From assembly GCA_029747015.1 (NCBI GenBank), contig JAKOGI010000366.1, positions 218,501-282,500 of the forward strand: a stretch of 64,000 bases of DNA, written 5' to 3'. The position numbers were made by a program, and so were the translations under genes. A model generated the notes under the pieces. That model searched no databases, was not told the origin of the DNA, and worked only from the letters and a program-made list of their open reading frames with translations. This DNA is from Carnegiea gigantea (Eukaryota; Streptophyta; Magnoliopsida; Caryophyllales; Cactaceae). Positions 27,601 through 37,365 of the stretch are shown here, one piece after another. Positions within the stretch are counted from its first letter, which is position 1. Every line of letters begins with the position of its first letter.

Positions 27601-30600
27601 TGACCATATCTAGTTCATCTAGTCTTTGGAAGATCTGTACAGAATTCAGCCCATCTAGCGCAGTCTTTTATCATACCTCTTTCTTATCATTTCGTTTTCA
27701 ATCTAAGGTTGTTATGGCGGAGAACTTATGGAATAGAGCCAATATATTCTGAATTTAGTGTAGAGCTCAATTTGGTTACCTAAATTGGGTGAAAATGAAG
27801 CAACAAGTGAACTCACTTCAGTGATGTTGACTCTTTTTTTTTGGGGGGGGGGGGCCCTCTCTTGTTCTTTCGTGTTTTGGGTAGATTGAGGGTCTGTTCT
27901 TTTCGTTGGTAAATATGGGTTGGTAAATGGGCAAAGTTGGTTGAGATTGGTAGAAGTGGGTAGAAGTAGGTCGAAGTGGGTTGAAATTGGTTGAAGTGGG
28001 TTGAATTTTTTTTTTTTTTTGGGGTATGATGGGTAGAAGTTGGTTAAAATAGTGGAAATTGGTTGAAGTGGGTTGAAGTGGGTTGAACTTGGTTGAAGTG
28101 GGTGAAGTGGGTTGATATGCGTTGAAGTTGGTTGAGGTTGGTAAATTTGGATTTACCAACGAAAAGAACAGGGCCCGAGTGATGTAAATTAGCTATTGGA
28201 GTCCTCATTAGTGTCCTTGGTGTGTATTATAGCCAGATTTGGGTGAATTTAAGTTGAATTTCCCAGCGGTCCAGCCCTGTGATTCGCTACTCATTTGCAA
28301 TAGTGGATTATCTAATTTCAAAATTCCAGAGTTGTATCCCAGTAGGCTCATGTAGCTGGGGGTTTATCTCATGGTTGTTGCTAGAGTTTTGTATCCTAGC
28401 ACGGTTAGAGAGCACAAATGAGTTTAGACGGTGCTTAGGCTGTATCGGTAATTCGGTATCCCTAACTCCGTCTTGAACCGAGTTTGTCATTCACTTGTCC
28501 ATGGTTTTTCCTTATTCTGTGAGTTTAAATCCGCTAAACAGCTTACTTTTTAAATCTTTGAACAGAAAACCCACACAATACTCAGTTACTTTAATGTTGA
28601 TAACTTCATCTAGTCATCTGTTGCCCCTTTTGAATTCGTTTTGTCCAGGTGAACGGGGCCTCCTTGATTCATATAAAAATTAGTCAAAGTTCCACTTTTT
28701 TGTCTGATATTCTTGACAACGATAAATCATGCATCCACATCTTTCTTATGACTTCTTAATGTACTCCTTTGATTATTCTTCATGACTTCATCTAGGTTGC
28801 ACAAAGGCATCATCCGTCTCCTTCGCTACGGGGCATGTAGCGGAGAGTAACCTGGCTTCCTTGAGCTTTTTTATGGAAGAAGTTATTAACTATCATTAGA
28901 AGTTGGAATATATTCTGCAAGTCTGGGCTATGATTTTTCACCATTCAGTCATTTTCTTGGCCTTCCAATGCATATGGACATTTGTGTTACCAAATAGAGG
29001 AGTGTTGTTTTCTCTGTCAGAACAAGGTGTACAGGTGGAGGACTCAAACTCTTCTTTGATGGAGAACGATTGCCTTATCTGTATGTGGAAAGGAAAGCTC
29101 CGGATGGAGAATGGAGACCCTTCTTGTTTTTCTAGAGTGAATGTAATTAAGGATCAAAACATTCTTGCTGAGTGTTTTGTCTTGATATGGTTGATTTTAT
29201 GTGTGTTTCAAAGTTCTTTTCCTTTCTTTTTCCTGTACTCTAAGGTCATGTTGACGTATCAATGTCACTGTGATGGAGTGCTGCAATTTTTTAAATTACT
29301 TTTTTTGGGCGGTATTTTTTGTTGTCTTTTTTTTTTTTGGCAGTCAACATTCTTTTGGTGTCTTGAAATAGGAGGCCACATGCTCCATTGTAAGCTGGAC
29401 ACTGGTCTTCCTATCTACCATGAGCGCTGTTGCATGGACAATAGACCAGACTGTTGAACTCAGCTTGACTCTGGTTGATGATAAATAGAATCGGAGCATA
29501 ATTGGCCCCTTTCCAGCATTCATGCATGACTTAAGTTCACTTGAACATGCTGGATAGTTTCAAATAGGTGCTCTCTTCCACTGAATTGGAATGTTGATGT
29601 AGCAGCCCTATCTAGGCCACCCGTCCTCGCTCTTATCCTACCCCTTCTTGACGATTCCATCCCAACCCCATGCCTCTGCTTGCTCATTTTTGCTCATCCT
29701 CAAGTTGTTTCTTCAGTAGCTAGGTGAGGTTCTGTGGCTGTGTATGACCCCTTCGATGGTCCTCGATCCCTGCTATTTTCTTTTTTCTTTGTAAATCTAT
29801 CCTCCTTTCTCCCTCCCTTGGCCTGGTGGAGATGATGACAGATTACTTAGGTTACAAAGTTGGCCTACCAAGTAACAACGAAATGTAAATGACTTAGAAT
29901 CTGAGTGGCATAATGTTTTGACATAGGTGCCAGTAGCTGTGGACATGGGGTTGGTTAGTTTTCCAGGCCGATTTTGAATTGAAGCAACAGCAAATTTTTC
30001 CTAACAAGTAAATGTAAATGACTCAGAAGCTGAATGGCATAGTGTTTTCACGTAGCTGGTAGTGGTGGGTGGTAGCTAGTAATTTCCTATGTGCTCCTGA
30101 GAGCACATGCTTTCATTGGCCACGTGCATATATTTTTTTACACATGTATTTGTCATATATTAATTTTTCAATTTATATTTGCTGATATGAGTCCTGAGAG
30201 TATATGCTTTCAAGAGTATAATATAGGTATTAGCGGTAGCTGTGGTCGGTTAGCTTTCCAGGGCCACCAATAGCACCCTGTAACTCTAGCCCTGCACTAG
30301 AAAAGAGGCTAGGGAACAAACATGTGATTCCCTTCAGATGAGTTGATATTGGTGATGGCTAGGGGTTGGTGATGGCTAGGTTCTGTTAGGTTGGCCCATT
30401 AGCAAAATGAGTTCTAGTTTGGTCATGGCTAACCATCTAACAAAAGTGGATTGGCTCAAGCTTTCCTTGTGAATTAATAGACAAGGTAAGAGTTGATTGC
30501 ATTTGAAATCAGTTCGAAAAATGGAATGATACTACACTGAAAAAAAATTCCCTACAATACTACTTGTTACAAATAGCCTCAGTTGTAGGTTCTCTCTCTT

Positions 30601-31210
30601 TTTTTTTGGGGGGGGGGGGGGATGAAGAAAACTGTCTAGTCATGGTTATGACCACATTTAGTGTCTAAATTAGTATAACAAGCAATGTAACAAAGCTGTC
30701 GGGTCATTGGCGACCTGACCGACTCAAGCCTTTATAACATGCTCCAAATGGGCCGGCCTATTATCAGCCTTATCTATTATTGACCAAACCCTTTATTCAC
30801 CTAATTTGAAATGGTCAACTGCTTGATCTGATAGATACCCAACCGATTATGCACGCAGGGTGATGATGGAGGATGGATTGTTTTGTGCTTTGGTTGAGTT
30901 TTTAATCTTCGTTCTTTCCTGATTTGTTCATGTGGATAACTTCAGTCTTGCCCGTCCCTTCATTTTGCAGGTTGAATATCTTCCAATCTCGTCAGTTTCA
31001 ACAGCCAAGCAAATCCTTGAAGACTTTGTTGATGTTTGGAAAGACGTTTTATCGAAGAAATCATTGCCGGGTCAGTTTCTGCATATCGAGCCAAATTTTG
31101 AAGAGTATGGATTGTCAGACCACTACACCTCACAGCACACAGCAGTTCAGTATGCTACTGTTATGGCGCAGTTGATTGCTTCTGTACAGGCAGCTCAAGT
31201 CAGAAATTAG
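12621..31210 (+). CDS. MED20: Mediator of RNA polymerase II transcription subunit 20 (MED20)
   Basis: MED20 is a subunit of the Mediator head module. It pairs with MED18 and helps link regulators to RNA polymerase II in the nucleus. CDS exons: 12621-12634, 12725-12867, 12977-13155, 13842-13931 and 30971-31210. All junctions are GT-AG and the frame stays open, giving 221 aa, the usual plant length. The start gives MAVKW (plant MED20 has MPVKW), then [79 protein letters not shown], and finally [20 protein letters not shown] near the C-terminus. The first coding exon is only 14 nt and is joined inside the W5 codon. Intron 4 is 17,039 bp. A possible poly(A) signal, AATAAA, is at 31305-31310. No frame damage is seen, so the gene looks functional. 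The identification is firm, from the family sequence I remember. Confidence 0.96.
15146..15456 (+). repeat. 5' LTR
   Basis: About 311 bp, collinear with the right LTR except that the latter carries extra copies of a short unit near its end. Shared stretches include ttatcttttaggaatattat and gctagcgaataatatctctt. The two LTRs have many substitutions and small gaps between them, so the insertion is not recent. Confidence 0.85.
16729..16880. mobile_element. Mutator-like MITE nested in the LTR element
   Basis: Its ends are inverted: AAGGATTCAAAATG at the left and CATTTCGAATCCATG at the right. It is flanked by a near-perfect 9-bp duplication, GTTAGCCCC (16720-16728) and GTTAGCCCT (16881-16889), the length made by Mutator-type transposases. 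It is 152 bp with no coding capacity. It sits inside the LTR element, so it inserted later. A related copy is at about 25144-25325. Confidence 0.75.
17740..18128 (+). repeat. 3' LTR with internal tandem units
   Basis: It is longer than the left LTR because the unit 'taggaattgctcctagagtg' and its variants occur three times (about 18020-18125) against once in the 5' copy. A difference gained after insertion, or one copied from a longer parent, would both explain it. Confidence 0.82.
18360..18525 (+). repeat. Purine-rich GGAAG-type low-complexity tract
   Basis: Degenerate repeats of GGAAG(G)GGCTGGAAGG and close variants. The open frame across it (18191-18544) encodes a W/E/K/R-rich sequence that just reflects the repeat and should not be called a gene. 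Confidence 0.6.
18625..23410 (+). repeat. Tandem segmental duplication in MED20 intron 4, copy 1
   Basis: This block matches 23965-28980 in the same order and orientation throughout, at offsets that stay near 5.2-5.6 kb once the different MITE insertions are allowed for. Matching anchors include 'tgatgtgtctctg..ggtctcatttccatc' (18731 and 24076), 'aattcttggccttgt' (20919 and 26078), and 'ctatgatttttcaccattca' (23362 and 28929). Inside it are three related subunits starting near 18945, 20815 and 22050. No protein-coding content was recognised. Confidence 0.8.
19356..19751. mobile_element. MITE of the GGGC(T/C)TGTTCTTTTC family, copy 1
   Basis: It begins GGGCTTGTTCTTTTCATTGA and its right end reads ATTTACCAACTCATTACGAACCC, a degraded inverted match. 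TAA lies on both sides (19353-19355 and 19752-19754), as expected for a Harbinger-type TWA target. The inside is made of degenerate ten-base units such as CCAACTCTTA and CCAACTTCTA. Related copies are at 27890-28175 and 44471-44761. Confidence 0.65.
23410..23965. repeat. Dispersed repeat between the two duplicated blocks
   Basis: It is collinear with 36960-37365 (for example 'gtgaaagcataatgacataat' against 'gtgaaagcatagtggcataa', and 'ttattattataaaagaaaaa' in both). The 23-kb copy contains an extra 150-190 bp (about 23680-23855) that is absent from the 37-kb copy and looks like a SINE. No terminal repeats were found, so the class is unknown. Confidence 0.6.
23685..23850 (-). repeat. tRNA-derived SINE-like insertion
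   Basis: Read on the minus strand it starts ACCAACACAAGTTGGTTCAA, with an A-box-like segment, then a B-box-like segment (CCAATTCAAGTC), then a shared tail with AGCTCTACCCC. Two relatives lie at about 33415-33550 and 36570-36735, same strand. The collinear repeat at 36960-37365 lacks this piece, which supports an insertion. No clean TSD or tail was found. Confidence 0.5.
25144..25325. mobile_element. Mutator-like MITE, second copy
   Basis: Inverted ends CATGGATTCGAAATGCGG and CCGCATTTTGAATCCTTG match the MITE at 16729-16880. It is 182 bp, with palindromic interior words (acggccacg, gccgcaatatgg). The flanks TTGAGAATT and TTGAGATAA resemble a decayed 9-bp TSD. It has no coding capacity. Confidence 0.65.
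25341..25388 (+). repeat. (TTC)n(TGC)n compound microsatellite
   Basis: About eight TTC units are followed by five to six TGC units and short GGT repeats. The poly-Glu, poly-Ser and poly-Ala open frames over this spot (25116-25572) are artefacts of this tract. Confidence 0.9.
27890..28175. mobile_element. MITE of the GGGC(T/C)TGTTCTTTTC family, copy 2
   Basis: Long inverted ends: GGGTCTGTTCTTTTCGTTGG on the left and CCAACGAAAAGAACAGGGCC on the right. The interior is a degenerate array of GGTTGAAGTG/GGTAGAAGTG units broken by a T-run at about 28006-28020. It encodes nothing. The open frame at 27818-28159 on the minus strand is the array translated (repeats of PTSTNFN). Confidence 0.82.
30084..30230. 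mobile_element. Small MITE (GTGCTCC ends), copy 1
   Basis: About 147 bp, beginning cctatgtgctcctgagagca and ending with a partly inverted counterpart (agtatatgctttcaagagta). It shares the order and most of its bases with 46440-46587 ('tttgtcatatattaattttt' in both). The host sequence on either side (29930-29975 and 30228-30262, gtagctgtgg..ggttagnttttccagg) is duplicated, so this MITE sits in a locally duplicated patch. The superfamily is not known to me. Confidence 0.6.
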
Positions 31211-31304
31211 AATGATTTAATCGTTGGTTATATCATGCATTTTAGGAAAATATATTACATGCACATGGGAGTCTGGTGCAATATACACCCAGGAAGCATC
31301 TGTT

Positions 31305-31310
31305 AATAAA
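31305..31310 (+). terminator. Candidate MED20 poly(A) signal
   Basis: AATAAA, 95 bp after the MED20 stop codon, in an AT-rich 3' flank. Plant poly(A) signals are loose, so this is a suggestion only; another AATAAA lies near 31353. Confidence 0.35.
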
Positions 31311-31625
31311 TTTTTGCTCATTAGCTTAACAGGTGGTATTGATGATTTAGTAATAAAGTTACAACAACAATAACGTAACAATAAATACTTTTAGTATGAA
31401 TCCTACTTTTGCGAGGTTAATACACAGTAATGTTAACAGGTGGTAGTGATGGTTTAGCTATAAATATAATAGACAATAATGTTTTTGGTCTGGAGTTCAA
31501 TGCTCAGGATGGTCCTTACTACCTTTGTTTTCTCCCATTACTTCTTTTTTTCTATATCTTCCAAGTCCCCACTCTATGATTCCTTTAGGTTTTTCCTCTT
31601 GAAAATTGTAAGCGACAGTTGCTAA

Positions 31626-31756
31626 GGTTGTGTTTGGTAGGGGGAAGTTGATTTTTTCAGAACACGATTTTTTAATTTTTTTTGCTGTTTGACATAATAA
31701 AGAATGAAAAATTATTTTCTGAGAAAAATTATTTTTTTTTTCAATCAAATACTACC
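31626..31756. mobile_element. Harbinger/Tourist-like MITE, 131 bp
   Basis: Left end GGTTGTGTTTGGTAGGGG, right end CAATCAAATACTACC (inverted: GGTAGTATTTGATTG). It is flanked by TAA on both sides (31623-31625, 31757-31759), the TWA target of PIF/Harbinger elements. It shares end sequence with the larger element at 32075-32877. Confidence 0.65.
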
Positions 31757-32074
31757 TAAGAAAAAGTATGAGCAATGTTAGTTAGAGCCGTCCCTCTTTT
31801 GATTTTTGGATGTAAATGTGAAGTTACATCAAGGCTGGAGTACTTTCTTGGGGTGATAAAGAATGACAATTGTTGTTGTTTCTTTTTTCGATTTGACTTT
31901 TTGCATAGCTTAAAATGCTCAATTTTATTGTCAAAAATTGTAGAAGTGATCGACTAGTGGCTGTAATTTTTCCAGATTCTACAGAAAGTAATAAAAAATG
32001 TTATGTTGTTAGTCTGCTTTCATAAATTACATGTTTAATTATGTGAATTGGTTTATTATATTATTTTATTTTTA

Positions 32075-32877
32075 GGGTGTGTTTGACCGGAGGAAAAATC
32101 ATTTTTCAAGAAAATTATTTTTCATGAAAAATATTTTCTCAAGAAAAATAATTTTTTACTTAACATTTTCAGCTGTTTGGTAGAATGAAAAGCTATTTTC
32201 TTTTCACTTTATTTTTTGCTATTTGATAAAATGAACCCCCCGGTTCTCACTTCATTTTTTTTTTAACCATCAACCCCCTCCCCTGTTCATTGCTCTGGTC
32301 CGATCCAATCAATGAATTATGTTTCTCTCTCCTCTTCAAAATCAAACCCAAAATATCAGTAAAATATATACCCGTTAATAAACCCAGAAAAAGAGAGAGT
32401 CAATATTAATGAATCTCAATTTTTTCACTATTCCCAAGGATTACTTAGTTGGCTTTAAGTGATATTAAACCCAGATTAAAGAAAATGTCAAACGGGGAGA
32501 CGATGGCTATCTCAGATTGCGAAGTCCTTCAAAAGGGCAATAGTAATAAGGTCAGAGAATTCAAGAAATAATTGTAGAGATTGACGATGAAAATCATCGA
32601 TGAAGATTATGAACATGAAGAAGAGGGGAGGAATAAGAGACAAAATTAGAGTGATTCTGGGCACAATTAAAAGAAAATAGAATGAGAGATAAAATTCGGC
32701 AACGAACATTGGGCCTGGAAAATCATTTTCCCTACTTTTTCAAGGGAAAACAATTTTCTTCAAATGGGATAAAATAATTTTCCTTAAAAATGATCTTCCC
32801 CTCCTTGTTTTACCAAACAGCGTAAAATGGAAAAACAATTTTCCAAAAAAATGATTTTTCCCCTACCAAACACACCC
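32075..32877. mobile_element. Harbinger/Tourist-like element, 803 bp, TTA TSD
   Basis: Left end GGGTGTGTTTGACCGGAGG, right end CCCCTACCAAACACACCC, flanked by TTA at 32072-32074 and 32878-32880. Subterminal AAAATCATTTTTC words are also inverted. The interior shows no transposase. The short frame at 32512-32709 has no domain. Confidence 0.82.
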
Positions 32878-32880
32878 TTA

Positions 32881-34584
32881 GACATACTCTTTTCAGTTCT
32901 TTTTTTTTTTCTTTTCACGATTGGTGAACTGATTATGAGGTTTTAATTTTAATTTTGACGGATTAACCTTGAGTTATCAATCTCTTAATTTACATGATTT
33001 TTTTAATGAATTTTAAATTTCAAGTAGTCAATCTTTTATGCCTAAAAATGATGACACTTTATAATATTTAAGGAGCCGTTTTGTTTTTTGGATGATGAAC
33101 GATGCTTGTTTAGTTATAATTAACTTCTTTGAGCGGGTGTTCAATCTTTCAAATTACATGATTTTATTTTTTAAAAATGAAATAAATTCTATACTCTAAC
33201 AAGTAAACATTTTAGTAAGACCTCAATTTTTAGGTTAAATTAATAGACCGAAAAGTCAAAAAATAGACACTTCAGATTTTTGTTCATGAACTTTCAAGTT
33301 TAAAAAATGAATCTGTGTGTATATATAATGAAATTTGACATATGTTAAATGAAATTTTTTAATTTCAAAAGGGTGAACTTTTGTTATAAATAATGCACAT
33401 ACTTTTATTTAAGGTCCGTGATCCTCTACTTACTAGAGTTGAGTTATTGTTGGTTTATAAATAAGTAGAATTCTTCTATCAGGAGATTCAAACACGAAAG
33501 TTTGTTTAAGAGAAAAAGTGTTAATCACTTAAACCGACTTATGTGTTGAATTGTGTATTTTAATGTCAATACTATTTGATTATCTTTTTAGATAATCATT
33601 TAAGAAAATGATAAAAATAAAGTTTCTAAAAGATAGCAATTTACTATAGTAGCAAGATACTGGTACACTAGTTTTAAAAAAGCAACCATCTTACAGTCTT
33701 AGTTCGTCCATATACAAAAAAGAACATCATGAAATATAGCAAAATCAACTATAGTGTGGATTAATTGGTGTGATGGGACCCATCTATTAGTTAGATTTTA
33801 TGACAGTCATGAGTAACGGGTGTGATTGAAGACATTGAATGAAAATCGACTTTCAAATTACTATAATACAGATTGTGATGGCCTCTATTAACAGTAAAGA
33901 TGTAGAGTTATCAAAGATTATTTATGATAAAATTATCATGACAAATCTAAGTAATACTTATATTGGTTGTTTGAAAGTTAAATTTTATTTTTATGTTTTA
34001 GATCTACAATTATTTATATACCGTTTTAATTAAGTGTCGTTTGATATTTTATTCATAAAATTGTTGTATTTTCTATTACAAAAACTAAATGCTACTTACA
34101 TTAATGATAACTAGCTATGCTATGTCAAATGTCATAGCTTAACGTAATACATTAATAATTCATGTATCATTTTATCTGCTTATTATTCTCTCTTTTTTTT
34201 TTTAATATAGATGTTCCAAATTACTTGAATGATTTTGACATGTAAACAATTAATTCGAATCCTTTTCCTTTTAAAGGTGTTATAACAATGAATAAGAATT
34301 TCCTAAGAAGAAAATGAATAACAATGAGTGATTTATTATAAAATTAAAAAAAGCAAATTTTTAAAAGTTGATGAGTCAAAGATAGACATCTAATTATTTC
34401 GAGAGCATTGTTTTATGACAATATTCAATATCATTTTAATCGAAAAATATTAATTAGGCACTCACTCCGAACAAGTTTGAATATTATGAACAATGGCAAT
34501 TTTTTAACAAATTTTTAATATGCGTATTGTATCAAAGTATTTAAATAAAATAGGACAAAAAACACATGAATTTTAAAAGACTAT
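32881..34584. other. AT-rich intergenic stretch with one SINE-like copy
   Basis: Very AT-rich. The only structured piece is at about 33415-33550, which on the minus strand resembles the SINE-like sequences at 23685-23850 and 36570-36735 (GTCGGTTTAAGTGATT, then GTGTTTGAATCTCC as a possible B box). No gene seen. Confidence 0.45.
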
Positions 34585-35321
34585 GGCCTTGTTTGGCAAA
34601 CAATCGTTAGCTGTTTGTATTAGCTTTAAATTGTTAGTTGTTTGAATTAGCTGTTTGACTTAGCTATTTGTAAAAGAAGTGTTTGGTAAAATTAGTTGTT
34701 TTTAAAAAAGATATTCAGTAAAATTTCATTTGTGCCCTTATCCCTATATTACTTTTTAATTAAAAATAATTTTTTCATTTACTAGTTATTTTATTTTCTT
34801 TCCAAAAAGAATTAAATTGATTTCATATGTAAAAATCAAATTTATTGGTAAAACCTTAATTTGTTACTAGTTGTACATAATCTGTATTCTCATTAATCTT
34901 TTTTTTTTCTTTTCGACTCGTGTATATCTATCTACAAAATAATTATGTCTTAAATTATGATTTTGTTATTTGCTACATATTTTATTATTATCAATTGAAA
35001 TTTATATATTCGTATGATTAAATGTAAATAATACACAACATAAAACATTACTACAAATGGCTAATGGTATATAGTATAACTTCTTCAAACTCTTGGGTAG
35101 TTGTGCTATTTTCACAAACAGCTATTTGTAAAAGGCTAATGGAAATAACATTTTGAGAAAGAGCTGTTTGGATACATTTTGAGAAAGAACTGTTTGAGTC
35201 CAAACAGCTCTTCCAAACAGCTCTTCAACCAAACACCAATTTATCTATTTTAACTAATTAAAATAGCTAAACCTTCTAAAAAATTCTTTTTCACTAAAAA
35301 GCTCTTACAACTAAACACCCC
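34585..35321. mobile_element. hAT-like MITE with AGCTGTTT repeats, copy 1
   Basis: Left end GGCCTTGTTTGGCAAAC; right end ...CAACTAAACACCCC, inverted GGGGTGTTTAGTTG. Subterminal AGCTGTTT/AAACAGCT words are repeated and inverted. It shares its order with 63059-63490 (for example 'gtaaaatttcattt(g/a)tgccct'). No clear 8-bp TSD was found. No coding content. Confidence 0.65.
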
Positions 35322-36569
35322 TATATAAAAATAGTTTAATTACCATTTGAAAAATGGATTAGTAAACCCAATTCTAAAAGCTAACCAATCTCTATATATA
35401 TATATATAAAAATACTCATCTCCAACATCTATCATTATATCATTATATATTATGAGAAATGGTCTAGTAAACTACACTAATGAAGTAATGGTGCAAAAGC
35501 GAAAAAGGGCACATGGCAGTTTTAATTTGGATGCGCCTAAATAATAATAATAATCATAAAAGCAAAGCACACCGCATAAGAATGATGGAGATTGGAAGGA
35601 GGGGGAAGGCAACCATAACCAATCAACCCCATGATTGTCAAGTGTGAGCCAACTATCAAACCACATGGCACCATACTTTGCTACGATCTCTTTGTATTCT
35701 TACCCACGCATGTCCTTGCTTGCTTTTATTTAAGGAGTGCGGGTAATGGACATATATAGCCCACGGGACTATAGGAGTACAAGCATTGGATTAGGACGAG
35801 CACAGATACCCGACTATGAATAATTGTGCTTAGAATAGGTTCATTGACCATTCTTTATTTTTTTTCTAAAGATAAGAGATACATTAGCACCTTCTTCTAG
35901 GATTCAATTATCAACGGTTACTGCTGATAAAACTTCGAATTTAGGTCAAACTTGGATCCGATAAATCAGACGATGACAAAATTAAGACAAAAGATTGATG
36001 ACCGATACCTGGATTTTTTTGAGTCAAAGAATTCAGATAAGGTTAAATTCAAGTCAAAATTAGATTCAGTAATAAAAATGTGAAAAATGTTATATCCAGA
36101 TTAAATAGCATTACAGAAAAATGATTAAATATCATCTCCAGATATGTTTGTACGGCCAAGACCATATTTATTCTAGAACTGTTAGGTAACTCTACTAATA
36201 AAACTTTAACAGTTTACATAACAACCTTTTTATTTATTAAAAAAAATATATATAGGGTTTTGAATAGGCTATACATTATGGATCGATAGAAGCTTAGAGT
36301 CACTTGAAAAGTGAAAATTGCTTTTTATATTCACTAATTACTTGTAAATTTGGTTGTGGTGGGGCGTTCGCCTCACTTTACACCCATGAAAAGTCTTGTG
36401 GCACTCTTTTAATTCATAATATAATAGTTGAATAAAATCATGAATGTTTGAATTCTTGCAGTGATAACGTTACAACGTCGCTTTCGGTTATAACTTCTCA
36501 TCTAAGAAATCAAAATTGATTGACAGATTGTTTTAGAAGGTGCACAACTAAAGATGTCTTTTTTTTTTT
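35322..36569. other. AT-rich intergenic stretch
   Basis: Contains a short (TA)n near 35393-35408. No domain, terminal repeat or splice pattern that I could recognise; the frame at 35472-35666 is unsupported. Confidence 0.45.
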
Positions 36570-36735
36570 TTTAAGGGCTTGAATCTTCCCTTTTACTGGA
36601 GTAGAGCTGCTGTTGGCCTAATAAGGAATGGAGTCTTCCATCATAGATTTTTTCTATTCACAAAACTAGAACCCGACACCTTACTTAGGAAAATAAGTGT
36701 CAAATCATTTGAACCAACCTGTATTGATAAAGATG
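36570..36735 (-). repeat. tRNA-derived SINE-like copy
   Basis: On the minus strand: AGGTTGGTTCAAATGATTTG (A-box-like), then GTCGGGTTCTAGTTT (B-box-like), then AGCTCTACTCCAGTAAAAGG. Same family as 23685-23850. Confidence 0.5.
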
Positions 36736-36959
36736 TCTTTGAACGCCACCTTGGATAATTATTCCATTAAGTTTTCGCTTTTCCTTTATCTGCTACTATG
36801 TTATTCTTCTTCTCTTTTTTAAATTTTTTTAATACTATATATCACTATGGTAATGATTAACCTAAATGGACACCATGTTAATGATTTTAGATCTCAATTA
36901 TCACTGTATTTTCAATCGTTTTCCTAATTTGCCACTGTTGTCAAGTTAGCAATTGGCAA

Positions 36960-37365
36960 CCACGTCAAATTTGTATGGCATGTAGTGAAACAAATTTAAC
37001 ATAGTGGGAAACTGGAAAAGAAGTGAAAGCATAGTGGCATAATTGTCCATGAATTTGTCTTTAATTGAACGAACACAAACAGTGAAAATTAAAATTCAGT
37101 TATGCCATTATTCCCTTTTCGCTTATATTTATGTTAATTATTAAAAATTACGATAAATTAGTTAGATAAGGTAAATTGGAATCGAACAATAGTAAGACAA
37201 CATGGGTGGAGGATGTGAGAAGGCAACTTTCCCCCTCCATGTTCTGCTTCAATAAAGGCCGTTCCCTCTTTTTTTTTTTCTATGAATAGAGATTTAAATT
37301 CGACTTTAAATTTATTATTATAAAAGAAAAAAAAAGTTACATATTAGTTATATCAGTATAGTTAT
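36960..37365. repeat. Dispersed repeat, copy without the SINE-like insert
   Basis: Collinear with 23410-23965 but lacking that copy's central 150-190 bp. It gives an uninterrupted reference for the insertion there. The class is unknown. Confidence 0.6.

Larger units (their letters stand above)
23965..28980 (+). repeat. Tandem segmental duplication in MED20 intron 4, copy 2
   Basis: Second copy of the block at 18625-23410, with three matching subunits starting near 24290, 25975 and 27345. It differs by substitutions throughout and by its own insertions: a Mutator-like MITE at 25144-25325 and another MITE at 27890-28175. Copy 1 has instead a MITE at 19356-19751. So those insertions came after the duplication. 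Confidence 0.8.
13932..30970 (+). other. 17-kb MED20 intron 4
   Basis: Donor GAG|GTACTC at 13931/13932, acceptor TTTTGCAG|GTTGAA at 30970/30971. The intron interrupts the codons between IIME and VEYL. It holds one non-autonomous LTR retrotransposon, at least five MITEs, a SINE-like copy and a tandemly duplicated block, each listed separately. The parts not listed (13932-15140, 18130-18600, 28980-30080 and 30235-30960) show no gene or domain. Confidence 0.9.

Noticed and set aside
28903..29457. 184-aa plus-strand frame, the second longest here
   Set aside because: Translates to a C/F/L-rich sequence with no domain, begins inside the end of the duplicated repeat block, and lies within the MED20 intron. 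Not supported as a gene, though RNA evidence could change this.
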